Numbered from the stretch's first letter, positions 1 through 5,601 are shown. The stretch: 7,183 bases of DNA from CAZBDV01 sp964490765 (GCA_964490765.1 CAZBDV010000059.1:1-7183), one strand, 5' to 3'. Notes: generated from the sequence alone by a model not told the origin. A program made the numbers and translations.

Positions 1-281
1 GAGGTTTTGCAACGATCATCATTGATGATTCTTTCGTCGTGAAGAATATCAAGATTATCCAGGGCAAGAACGGACTGTTTATAGCGATGCCTAGTTATAA
101 GCTCAAGAATGGCGAATATAAGGATGTTGCACATCCATTGAACACGGAGACCAGAACACAGCTCGAGGAGATGATTCTGGCCAAGTATAATGAAGAGTTG
201 AGTGAGAGTCAGGATGACCAGTACAGCCATACTGACCATCATACTTCCGAGACGGATACGGAAGAAGAAGAGGAAGATTAA
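1..281 (+). CDS. spoVG: SpoVG-family regulatory protein, 3' part (5' end outside window)
   Basis: The reading frame is open from base 3 to the TAA at 279-281, so the N-terminal part lies outside the window. The visible part starts GFATIIIDDSFVVKNIKII and runs on through NGLFIAMPSYK and DVAHPLNTETR. These match the second half of the SpoVG fold, where Bacillus SpoVG has a DD.FVV..I.VI segment, NGLFVAMPS and AHPIN. SpoVG proteins are small cytoplasmic nucleic-acid-binding regulators, first described in sporulation and cell division but also found in non-spore-formers such as spirochaetes. After the conserved domain there is a long polar tail with a His cluster (HTDHH) and a terminal acidic run (EEEEED), longer than the short tail of Bacillus SpoVG. 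The GTG at 39 is an internal Val codon, not the start. It is the first gene of a spoVG-prs-rplY-pth order. Family assignment is firm; the target in this organism is unknown. Confidence 0.93.
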   Translation, partial: GFATIIIDDSFVVKNIKIIQGKNGLFIAMPSYKLKNGEYKDVAHPLNTETRTQLEEMILAKYNEELSESQDDQYSHTDHHTSETDTEEEEED

Positions 282-307
282 TAGTATCCAACTGGTCAAA
301 GTTTAAC

Positions 308-338
308 AAGCCTTCCTGGCAAGATGTCAGGTATGGTT
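308..338 (+). repeat. Imperfect hairpin in the spoVG-prs gap
   Basis: CCTGGCA (315-321) can pair with TGTCAGG (325-331) over a three-base loop, with one G-U pair. Weaker outer pairing of AAGCC with GGTT (308-312 with 335-338), allowing bulges, extends it. No T-run follows, so it does not look like an intrinsic terminator. It could be an mRNA processing or stability element between spoVG and prs, or chance. It overlaps the first codons of the doubtful small ORF at 324. Confidence 0.3.
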
Positions 339-407
339 AAGCAAATGAATCCAGGCTCAATAGCTGAGGAAAAATTGGGGAAGTACTTCCCAGAACGTAA
401 AAGATAA
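324..407 (+). CDS. Possible 27-aa small ORF between spoVG and prs, not recognised
   Basis: An ATG at 324 opens 27 codons ending at TAA 405-407, ten bases before the prs ATG. The product would be small and basic, with the C-terminal half GSIAEEKLGKYFPERKR. The frame is the same as spoVG and is open from 285, just after two adjacent stops (TAA TAG at 279-284). Codon choice resembles the neighbours. Against it: there is no good ribosome site before the ATG at 324, 333 or 345, the length is within chance range, and the first codons lie in a possible hairpin. In Bacillus glmU lies at this place, but I see no GlmU similarity. It may be a real small protein, a decayed remnant, or noise. Confidence 0.25.
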   Translation: MSGMVKQMNPGSIAEEKLGKYFPERKR

Positions 408-417
408 GAGAGGACTG

Positions 418-1365
418 ATGTATACGAGGTTAAAGATATTTTCGGGAACAGCAAACGCAGAATTAGCAAAAGAGGTAGCCTCTTTTGCCGGGATACCGCT
501 TAGTGATGCCGAAATCTTTAAGTTCTCTAACGATGATACTTTTGTAAAAATCAATGAGAATGTCCGTGGTAATGATACGTTTATAATACAACCTACCTCT
601 TACCCGGTTAACGACAACCTGATGGAACTATTGATAATGATCGATGCCCTGAAGAGAGCATCAGCACGTAGGATCAATTGTGTCATTCCCTATTATGGTT
701 ATGCACGTTCTGATAAGAAAGATCAACCGAGAGTTCCGATAACTGCAAAGTTAGTAGCAGACCTGATTACCGTTGCCGGTGCTGATAGAGTTGTGACACT
801 TGATCTGCATGCAGATCAGATTCAGGGGTTCTTTAACATACCAGTCGATCATCTCTATTCAATACCGATATTTGCACGGTATTTCAAGACGAATCTGGAT
901 CTGGCCAATGTAGTGGTTGTTTCACCCGATTCTGGAGGGGCGAACCGAGCAAGAGCATTAGCCAAACGATTAAATTGCAGTCTCGCTATCGGTGATAAGA
1001 GAAGGATTGGTAATGTCAATTCATCTGAGATACTCAATGTTATTGGAGACGTAAAAGGGAAGACAGCAATACTGTTCGACGACATAATTGATACTGGTGG
1101 TAGTCTGACAAAGATGTCCCATTCCTTGAAAGAACATGGAGCGGTATCGATCTATGCTGCCTGCGTGCATGGAGTCCTCTCTGATAATGCTATCCAGAAT
1201 CTGGAAGATTCTCCTATAGAGAAACTGTTCATTACCAACTCTATATCGCTCTCAAAAGAGAAGGAGAAGTGTAAGAAAATAGTTCAGCTTTCCATTGCAG
1301 AGCTTTTAGCAATTGCCGTAAAGAAGATACATCTGGAAGAGTCAATTAGCATACTCTTCAGGTAA
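418..1365 (+). CDS. prs: Ribose-phosphate pyrophosphokinase (PRPP synthetase, class I)
   Basis: This cytoplasmic enzyme makes PRPP from ribose 5-phosphate and ATP, the precursor of purines, pyrimidines, NAD, histidine and tryptophan. The 315-residue length is normal. Visible marks in order: LKIFSGTANAELAKEV (5-20), ENVRG (47-51), NDNLMELLIMIDALKRA (65-81), PRVPITAKL (104-112), DLHADQIQGFF (129-139, catalytic-region His131), VSPDSGGANRARALAKRL (168-185), the flexible-loop DKRR (193-196), the PRPP-binding FDDIIDTGGS (220-229), and the typical end EESISILF. Two ATP-site segments differ from the common form: SNDD at 37-40 where SDGE is usual, and YARSDKK (95-101) where YARQDRK or YARQDRR is usual. 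The ATG at 418 follows a GAGAGGA ribosome site three bases upstream. rplY is next, as in the ctc neighbourhood of Bacillus. Rpe, further along, feeds the same pentose phosphate pool. Confidence 0.97.
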   Translation: MYTRLKIFSGTANAELAKEVASFAGIPLSDAEIFKFSNDDTFVKINENVRGNDTFIIQPTSYPVNDNLMELLIMIDALKRASARRINCVIPYYGYARSDKKDQPRVPITAKLVADLITVAGADRVVTLDLHADQIQGFFNIPVDHLYSIPIFARYFKTNLDLANVVVVSPDSGGANRARALAKRLNCSLAIGDKRRIGNVNSSEILNVIGDVKGKTAILFDDIIDTGGSLTKMSHSLKEHGAVSIYAACVHGVLSDNAIQNLEDSPIEKLFITNSISLSKEKEKCKKIVQLSIAELLAIAVKKIHLEESISILFR

Positions 1366-1395
1366 GCTGGCTTATAGTATTTTTTCCCATCATAA

Positions 1396-1422
1396 CAGTC
1401 GAGATATTTCGAAGAGCGACTG
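1396..1422 (+). repeat. Small inverted repeat after prs
   Basis: CAGTCG (1396-1401) and CGACTG (1417-1422) are perfect complements enclosing 15 bases that include TTCGAA. It lies 31 bases after the prs stop and no T-run follows, so a terminator is not supported. It may be an mRNA 3' structure or a protein site, or chance. Confidence 0.3.
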
Positions 1423-1450
1423 ATATAACTGCTGTATTCATTTCTCTGCG

Positions 1451-1487
1451 TAACAGTAGCAGGAGAATAAAAAAAATCCTACTGTTA
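1451..1487 (+). repeat. 9-bp perfect inverted repeat around an A-run, upstream of rplY
   Basis: TAACAGTAG (1451-1459) and CTACTGTTA (1479-1487) are perfect complements over a 19-base loop that contains eight A in a row (1469-1476). The repeat ends two bases before a TTGACA hexamer at 1490-1495 and about 30 bases before the candidate -10 of rplY. That position would suit an operator or an RNA hairpin closing the prs transcript. No T-run follows it on the plus strand, so classical termination is not supported. Confidence 0.4.
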
Positions 1488-1489
1488 GG

Positions 1490-1525
1490 TTGACATGATA
1501 CGGGGTTTTTAATGTTTGGTATACT
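1490..1525 (+). promoter_or_regulatory. Candidate sigma-70-type promoter for rplY
   Basis: TATACT at 1520-1525 differs from the -10 consensus at one base and is preceded by TGG at 1517-1519, giving an extended -10. A perfect TTGACA lies at 1490-1495, but the spacer is 24 bases, too long for normal sigma-70 use, and the hexamer at the right distance (GATACG, 1497-1502) is poor. The extended -10 is therefore the better support. A start near 1532 would leave a leader of about 125 bases before the rplY ATG, which holds the long stem at 1555-1632. Confidence 0.4.
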
Positions 1526-1554
1526 ATAGTTTTATCTGAGAGGATGCATGGTTT

Positions 1555-1632
1555 GTGAAAAGGTAGAAAGGTGCCATAAGAAAGGGAATCGCTACCAGTG
1601 GAAGAGCCTGTCTCACCATTCCACCCTTTCAC
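1555..1632 (+). promoter_or_regulatory. Structured leader of rplY (long imperfect stem)
   Basis: The 19 bases at 1555-1573 (starting GTGAAAAGG) pair with the 19 bases at 1614-1632 (ending CCCTTTCAC) at 16 of 19 positions, with three single mismatches, enclosing a 40-base loop region. An alternative pairing, GGTAG (1562-1566) with CTACC (1592-1596), would break the long stem. The stem ends 15 bases before the rplY ribosome site GGAGG (1648-1652). A feedback-controlled ribosomal-protein leader or a small separate RNA are both possible. It lacks tRNA features and the conserved SRP RNA loop. The pairing was found by eye, without an energy calculation. Confidence 0.4.
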
Positions 1633-1656
1633 TACAAAAAATTCAGCGGAGGAAAG

Positions 1657-2286
1657 ATGAAAGTTGTCATTGAAGCAACCGAGAGAGATATTGGAACGAA
1701 ATCGGAATTGAAAGAAATGAGAAAGAGTGATTATATACCGGGTGTAGTCTACGGTCCCGGCCGTGATCCTCTTGCCATAAAATTAGAGAAGAATCTGTTT
1801 CTCAAGGAGTATCGCAAAACAATCGGCGAATTGGTTATCTTCATATTGAAGATCGGTAAGAATGAGTTTCAGACCGTGATTAAGGATAAACAGATACATC
1901 CTGTATCTCGAGAGATACAACATGTCGATTTTCTGGAACTACGCCAGGATAGCAAAATTACGATTAATTTACCTATCAAGTATGTCGGTTCACCTGTAGG
2001 TGTAAAAGACGGTGGAGTACTGGAGATACTGATACGTGAACTCGAAATAACCTGTTACCCGAAAGATATTGTCGAAGATATAGAGGTCGATCTCTCAAAC
2101 CTGGAAATTGGGCAGAGTATTCAGATTGGCGAACTCGATTTCCAAAATATAGAGTTGAGCCTGCAACCAGATATTTCGCTTGCTATAGTGCATCCACCGA
2201 AATCTCTCCTGGAAGAGGAAGAGGAAGAGGCTGCCGAAGGTGAAGAGGGCGAAGAGGTTGCCGAAGGTGAAGAGGGCGAAGAGTAG
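1657..2286 (+). CDS. rplY: Ribosomal protein bL25, long form (CTC/TL5 family)
   Basis: This large-subunit protein binds 5S rRNA; the long two-domain form is called CTC in Bacillus and TL5 in Thermus. Residues 1-95 form the L25 beta-barrel, with IPGVVYG (27-33) and HPVSREIQHVDF (81-92), the usual signature. Residues about 96-185 form the TL5 C-terminal domain, with GSPVGVKDGGVLE (111-123) and IEVDLSNLEIGQSI (142-155). The last 25 residues are an acidic tail built from an EEEEEE run and two copies of AEGEEGEE, the result of a 27-base tandem duplication. Length 209 is normal for the long form. The start ATG follows GGAGG (1648-1652) at four bases. An open stretch in the +1 frame after the stop raises the question of a shifted tail (see findings). 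It lies between prs and pth as in the ctc cluster; a candidate promoter and structured leader lie upstream. Confidence 0.96.
   Translation: MKVVIEATERDIGTKSELKEMRKSDYIPGVVYGPGRDPLAIKLEKNLFLKEYRKTIGELVIFILKIGKNEFQTVIKDKQIHPVSREIQHVDFLELRQDSKITINLPIKYVGSPVGVKDGGVLEILIRELEITCYPKDIVEDIEVDLSNLEIGQSIQIGELDFQNIELSLQPDISLAIVHPPKSLLEEEEEEAAEGEEGEEVAEGEEGEE
2230..2283 (+). repeat. 27-base tandem duplication in the rplY tail
   Basis: Bases 2230-2256 and 2257-2283 are two head-to-tail copies that differ at one base (GCT against GTT as first codon). Each copy encodes nine residues, (A/V)AEGEEGEE, so copy-number changes would keep the frame and only alter the acidic tail length. The last copy runs directly into the stop codon. 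Confidence 0.9.
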
Positions 2287-2428
2287 GCCTGTAACAGAAC
2301 CGGAAACATTGCCTGATATTGCAGATATCAACCGGAAAAGTGAGAAAGTCGCCAGCAACGTTCTTAATAGCCTTGAGAGATGATAGTTTTAACCCTGTTA
2401 CGAAGAGACAATTATTTCAATAGGTCTC

Positions 2429-3064
2429 ATGGCAAAACTACCTGAGCTAGAAACCGCTACTATGAAAATGATTGTTGGTTTAGGGAATCCGGGGAAAAAG
2501 TATAATAATACAAGGCATAATATCGGCTTCATGGTTCTCGACAGCCTGCTTGAGAAGAAGGATGCCAGATTTAAAAAGAGAAAAAATTACTGGTATTGTC
2601 AGCTGGGCGATACACTGTTTCTCAAGCCGAGAACCTATATGAACTTAAGCGGTATAGCTGTTTTAGAAGCCCGGAAGAAATATTCTCCAACCTCACTGCT
2701 GGTGATCTGTGACGATATATATATCCCGTTAGGTAAGATCAGAATAAGGGAAAAAGGTTCTGATGGTGGTCATAATGGGTTGAAATCGATCATTGAAGCA
2801 ACCGGTGAGGCTAATTTTACCAGGATGAGGGTCGGGATAGGCAATCCTGTTTATTCCGAGCTTTCAGATTATGTTCTGGCACCATTTAATGCGGATGAGT
2901 TATCAATCCTGGCAGAAACAAAAGATTTTGCTTGCCGGCTGACCGAGCAATTTATTATTGGTAATTATAAGCAACTTGTAGACTATTTTAGCAAGAATAA
3001 TTTATCCTATTCCGGGAGAATAAAAGAACTTTCGGAATCGAAGACCAAAGGAGGAAATGAATGA
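2429..3064 (+). CDS. pth: Peptidyl-tRNA hydrolase
   Basis: This cytoplasmic enzyme splits peptidyl-tRNA dropped from stalled ribosomes, freeing tRNA for reuse. The family pattern is clear: IVGLGNPGKKYNNTRHNIGF (15-34) with Asn20 and catalytic His30, KPRTYMNLSG (66-75) with Asn72, VICDD (92-96) with the Asp matching E. coli Asp93, and GSDGGHNGLKSI (110-121) with Asn116, then RVGIGNP (134-140). Two starts are possible. The ATG at 2429 gives 211 residues with an 11-residue extra leader and only a weak AGGT upstream; the ATG at 2462 gives 200 residues, closer to the family start (MKMIVGLGNPG), but has no visible ribosome site. The 142-base gap before it may hold a start site but no clear promoter. 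Its last four bases overlap rpsF (ATGA), so coupled translation is likely. Confidence 0.96.
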   Translation: MAKLPELETATMKMIVGLGNPGKKYNNTRHNIGFMVLDSLLEKKDARFKKRKNYWYCQLGDTLFLKPRTYMNLSGIAVLEARKKYSPTSLLVICDDIYIPLGKIRIREKGSDGGHNGLKSIIEATGEANFTRMRVGIGNPVYSELSDYVLAPFNADELSILAETKDFACRLTEQFIIGNYKQLVDYFSKNNLSYSGRIKELSESKTKGGNE

Positions 3065-3399
3065 GTCGAAAGAAGACAGTCTCCGATACAATAACGGAGA
3101 ATCCCACAGTTAATACTTATGAGAGCATGATAATCCTTAACCCCGATTTTACTGAAGAAGAACTCCAGGCCGAGAATGAAAAGATACTCAGCCTGATAAA
3201 ATCATTAGGTGGTGAGTTTCTCAAGACAGATGACTGGGGTAAAAGGACTTTAGCTTACGAGATTAAAAAGAAACGAGAAGGTTATTATCTGATCAATTAT
3301 TTTCGTCTCGATACAAAGAAGATTACAGAGTTAGAGAACCAGTACAAGCTTAACGAGAATATCTTACGTTACAATCTGCTTAGAACCGAAGAGGAGTAA
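3061..3399 (+). CDS. rpsF: Ribosomal protein bS6
   Basis: S6 is a small-subunit protein that binds 16S rRNA together with S18, whose gene is two places downstream. The core YESMIILNPDF (20-30) and WGKRTLAYEIKKKREGYYL (59-77) are typical, ending in ILRYNLLRTEEE. Most S6 proteins start about two residues before the YE motif; here there are 19 residues ahead of it, polar and Thr/Lys-rich. The start is nonetheless supported: AAAGGAGG at 3047-3054 stands six bases before the ATG, and no other start codon lies in between. The ATG overlaps the pth stop by four bases. ssb follows after four bases. The rpsF-ssb-rpsR order is conserved across many phyla. Confidence 0.96.
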   Translation: MSRKKTVSDTITENPTVNTYESMIILNPDFTEEELQAENEKILSLIKSLGGEFLKTDDWGKRTLAYEIKKKREGYYLINYFRLDTKKITELENQYKLNENILRYNLLRTEEE

Positions 3400-3403
3400 G
3401 GAG

Positions 3404-3847
3404 ATGGCCCAGGAAATCAAGTTTCCCCGCCTTAATTCTGTGCTGATTAGTGGACATCTCACCAGAGATGTCGAACTCCGCTATACACCCAAAGGGACAC
3501 CGGTAGCCAGAGTCGGTATTGCTTTCAATCGAGTCTATCAAAATGCCGAAGGTAACTGGATAGAGGAATCCAGTTTCATGGATGTCAGTGTCTGGGGTAA
3601 ACAGGCTGAACTATCAGCTGAGAGATTGAGAAAGGGGAGTCCGGTTATCTTTGAAGGGTATCTGAAGACCTCCATGTATACCGATAAGGAGAACCAGCAG
3701 CGGAAATTCGTCGAGATTGTTGCCAACAGAGTACACTATCTCGAGAAAACCAGTAGCTATGAAGACGGTCCACCGTCTGAATCTCCTACCGGGTATGACA
3801 CAAACTCTTCAAATCAAAATGTCACCGATGATGACGTGCCATTTTGA
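3404..3847 (+). CDS. ssb: Single-stranded DNA-binding protein
   Basis: SSB coats single-stranded DNA in replication, repair and recombination and recruits partners through its C-terminal tip. Residues 8-114 form the OB fold: NSVLISGHLTRDVELRYTPKG (11-31), IEESSFMDVSVWGKQAE (53-69) with Trp64, and RLRKGSPVIFEGYLKT (74-89). A short, low-complexity linker rich in Ser, Asn, Asp and Pro follows (116-140), and the protein ends in the partner-binding tip DDDVPF (142-147), which is intact. Length 147 is at the short end of the family because the linker is short. The ribosome site is probably GAGGAG at 3391-3396 inside the end of rpsF, seven bases before the ATG; the AAGGAG that touches the ATG is too close. 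Confidence 0.97.
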   Translation: MAQEIKFPRLNSVLISGHLTRDVELRYTPKGTPVARVGIAFNRVYQNAEGNWIEESSFMDVSVWGKQAELSAERLRKGSPVIFEGYLKTSMYTDKENQQRKFVEIVANRVHYLEKTSSYEDGPPSESPTGYDTNSSNQNVTDDDVPF

Positions 3848-3910
3848 TTGAACCGGTTTATCTTGACATCTAATCAACAGGTTTAAAGAACCAGCCAAAC
3901 AGAACCATAA

Positions 3911-3935
3911 GTGACAGTTTCAATTTATCTGTCGC
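3911..3935 (+). repeat. Hairpin in the ssb-rpsR gap
   Basis: GTGACAG (3911-3917) can pair with CTGTCGC (3929-3935), seven pairs with one G-U, over an 11-base loop. It lies 30 bases before the rpsR ribosome site AAAGGAG (3965-3971). No T-run follows. It is a possible translation-control or processing element in the rpsR leader, seen by eye only. Confidence 0.3.
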
Positions 3936-3978
3936 CAGGTAGAGGTAGTATTAAAATTAGAATTAAAGGAGAAATATA

Positions 3979-4215
3979 ATGAGTTACAATCCGAGTCGTA
4001 GAAAGGTTTACAGAAAGAAGGTATGTGCCTTCTGCCAGAATCAGGAGCTCAAGATTGATTATAAAAACGTCGATATAATGAAGCGTTTTACAGCAGAAAG
4101 TGGCAAGATAGAACCGATGCGTCTGACAGGAACCTGCAGCAAACATCAGAGAAGGTTGACCAGAGAGATTAAGAAAGCCAGAATTATGGCCCTAATTCCC
4201 TTTGTAGGCGAGTAG
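3979..4215 (+). CDS. rpsR: Ribosomal protein bS18, cysteine-containing form
   Basis: S18 binds S6 on the platform of the 30S subunit. The 78-residue length is normal. The core runs from IDYKNVDIMKRFTAESGKI (26-44) through TGTCSKHQRRLTREIKKAR (50-68), with the ending IPFVGE. Cys16 and Cys19 (CAFC) with Cys53 and His56 (CSKH) form a plausible four-ligand metal site, the so-called C+ form known for S18; many bacteria have a form without these ligands. AAAGGAG at 3965-3971 precedes the ATG by seven bases. The 131-base gap after ssb carries a hairpin and a lone TTGACA (3863-3868) without a good -10. The next gene starts 36 bases downstream. Confidence 0.97.
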   Translation: MSYNPSRRKVYRKKVCAFCQNQELKIDYKNVDIMKRFTAESGKIEPMRLTGTCSKHQRRLTREIKKARIMALIPFVGE

Positions 4216-4250
4216 AAGCAGGAATATCCCCATAGTATCGGCAAGATAAA

Positions 4251-5099
4251 GTGCTCTTCATCCCTATAGCAACACTGTTCATATCTCTGCTCTCCCCATT
4301 TTTCGGATATATCTTTCTCGTTTCCATCGGCGGTGGGCAGTTATTGCTTAAATATCAACAGAGAGTGATGCTCTTTGTTGTCATATCAGTCGGGCTGATA
4401 ATTTTCTATGCTCTGAATACGATATCAATTCTGGAAATCGCTGATCTGGTAGGTTCAGTATTGCTCGTATCCTGGATATTTATGATTGTTCTGCTAAGAA
4501 CTCATAATCATACAAAAGCTCTCTATTATGGATTTCTGGGCCAGATAGCCTACGGTATTTTCCGGACTCGCTATTTTTCTGAGATCTACAGGGAGAGGAT
4601 AGGGACACTCTTTACCGGATATGAAAGCCTGATGGGGAGCAGCATAGCTGAGAATGGAAATGGTCAGTTCGATCTTATAATGGAGCAGTTGCAGAAGATT
4701 ATGATTGATTATCAAATGGCTATCTGGACGATATCGATGATCTTTGCCGTATATATAGCTACCCTTTTCCTCGCTAAACGGATACCTGTTAAGTGGCAGC
4801 ATCATTTTATCAGGTTCCCCTATTCGGTAGTCTATATATTTATGGCTGCACTCTTGCTGGCTATTATTCCGAGCACCCGCCTTTTCGGGTTGAATTGTGT
4901 CATGATAGTGGCCGCAGTTCTATTGATACAGGGGCTGGCGATCCTTGATTTCTGGTGCAAAAAGTATCTGAAGAACAGCCGCTTTGTATTGTTGGCCGCA
5001 GTTATACTGATGTTTTTTAACGTCTTTTTCGCAGTGATGGTATCATTGCTTGGACTGATTGATAATTGGCTTGACATAAGGAAAATCAATCAGATATAG
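4251..5099 (+). CDS. DUF2232-type integral membrane protein (YybS-like)
   Basis: The 282-residue product is strongly hydrophobic. I count about seven membrane segments, near residues 2-25, 38-56, 64-83, 155-175, 189-207, 211-233 and 244-268, with a possible extra one at 88-104. A polar loop at 105-154 separates the first and second groups. The C-terminal GLIDNWLDIRK (268-278) resembles the G..D.W.D.RK ending of DUF2232 proteins, and the place between rpsR and rplI is where Bacillus has yybS, a member of that family. Assignment rests on that motif, topology and position. The function is not established. The GTG at 4251 is the first possible start after an in-frame stop at 4233-4235; no good ribosome site precedes it, so translation may depend on rpsR 35 bases upstream. 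Confidence 0.75.
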   Translation: MLFIPIATLFISLLSPFFGYIFLVSIGGGQLLLKYQQRVMLFVVISVGLIIFYALNTISILEIADLVGSVLLVSWIFMIVLLRTHNHTKALYYGFLGQIAYGIFRTRYFSEIYRERIGTLFTGYESLMGSSIAENGNGQFDLIMEQLQKIMIDYQMAIWTISMIFAVYIATLFLAKRIPVKWQHHFIRFPYSVVYIFMAALLLAIIPSTRLFGLNCVMIVAAVLLIQGLAILDFWCKKYLKNSRFVLLAAVILMFFNVFFAVMVSLLGLIDNWLDIRKINQI

Positions 5100-5127
5100 G
5101 TTAACATTATAAATAGTAAGATAATAT

Positions 5128-5134
5128 GAGGAGG
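5128..5134 (+). promoter_or_regulatory. Ribosome binding site fixing the GTG start of rplI
   Basis: GAGGAGG lies four bases before the GTG at 5139. With the canonical L9 N-terminus starting exactly there, this settles the non-ATG start. Confidence 0.85.
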
Positions 5135-5138
5135 CTCC

Positions 5139-5585
5139 GTGAGAGTTATATTGTTAGAAAGTATGGAGAAACTGGGTAAAGCAGGATCAGTAGTAAAAGT
5201 AGCAGACGGTTACGCCAGAAATTATTTGATACCACGTAATATGGCAATTATGGCTAATAAAAACAACCTGAAAAAGCTTGAGACGATCAAAACGGAAGCC
5301 GAGCAGAAGGAACTGGAAGCAACCAATGCCCTCAAAGCACTGGCACAGCAGGTAGATGGCACTGAGCTTGTTTTCAGGAGAAAGGCAGACGAAAATGATC
5401 ATCTTTACGGTTCAGTATCTGACAACGACATAGCTAATGAATTGAACGAAAAGGGATTTGAAGTTCATAAGAGTATGATCAGAGGCGAGAAGCATATCAA
5501 AGCTATCGGGACCTATGATATTGAGATCCAATTTGCCAGTGAGATCTCAGCCAGTATCAGGGTTATGGTTGAAAAAGAGGAATAA
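5139..5585 (+). CDS. rplI: Ribosomal protein bL9
   Basis: L9 is an elongated 50S protein that reaches from 23S rRNA near the L1 stalk and influences frame maintenance. Length 148 is normal. The N-terminal domain (1-40) shows MRVILLESMEKLGKAGSVV and GYARNYLIPRNMA (24-36). A long charged helix (41-73) links it to the C-terminal domain (80-148), with HLYGSVSDNDIA (88-99) and a final beta strand SASIRVMVEKEE. The start is GTG, supported by the ribosome site at 5128-5134. In many bacteria rplI is followed by dnaB; here a membrane protein gene starts 16 bases after the stop. Confidence 0.97.
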   Translation: MRVILLESMEKLGKAGSVVKVADGYARNYLIPRNMAIMANKNNLKKLETIKTEAEQKELEATNALKALAQQVDGTELVFRRKADENDHLYGSVSDNDIANELNEKGFEVHKSMIRGEKHIKAIGTYDIEIQFASEISASIRVMVEKEE

Positions 5586-5586
5586 T

Positions 5587-5594
5587 AAGGAGGG
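5587..5594 (+). promoter_or_regulatory. Ribosome binding site selecting the TTG start at 5602
   Basis: AAGGAGGG, just after the rplI stop, lies seven bases before a TTG in the frame of the next gene. An ATG at 5515 in the same frame lies inside rplI and adds 29 polar residues with no ribosome site, so TTG 5602 is the better start. Confidence 0.85.
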
Positions 5595-5601
5595 ATTTAA
5601 A

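Noticed and set aside
103..309. Minus-strand ORF opposite spoVG
   Set aside because: It is antisense to the recognisable SpoVG domain and its composition is not protein-like.
1361..1385. Possible terminator just after prs: TAAG-CTGG-CTTA followed by six T
   Set aside because: The stem is only four weak pairs and the T-run starts five bases after it; too weak to call as an intrinsic terminator.
1490..1495. Perfect TTGACA as -35 for rplY
   Set aside because: The spacer to TATACT (1520-1525) is 24 bases, outside the normal 16-18, so it is not counted as a true -35; the promoter call rests on the extended -10.
1555..1632. A tRNA-sized (78-base) segment with paired ends
   Set aside because: There is no T-loop GTTCRANYC pattern, no D- or anticodon-arm pairing and the ends pair over 19 positions rather than 7, so it is not a tRNA. 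It also lacks the conserved SRP RNA loop sequence.
2095..2358. Minus-strand ORF with repeated FALFTFG residues
   Set aside because: It is the antisense shadow of the rplY acidic repeat; no ribosome site and no known family.
2291..2401. GTAACAG (2291-2297) and CTGTTAC (2395-2401), a distant inverted repeat in the rplY-pth gap
   Set aside because: Seven pairs separated by about 97 bases are readily found by chance and no function suggests itself.
3863..3891. TTGACA-based promoter for rpsR
   Set aside because: At 17-base spacing the -10 would be AAGAAC, matching only three of six positions.
5515..5601. ATG start at 5515 for the membrane protein
   Set aside because: It would overlap rplI by 71 bases with no ribosome site; TTG at 5602 follows a near-perfect AAGGAGGG.
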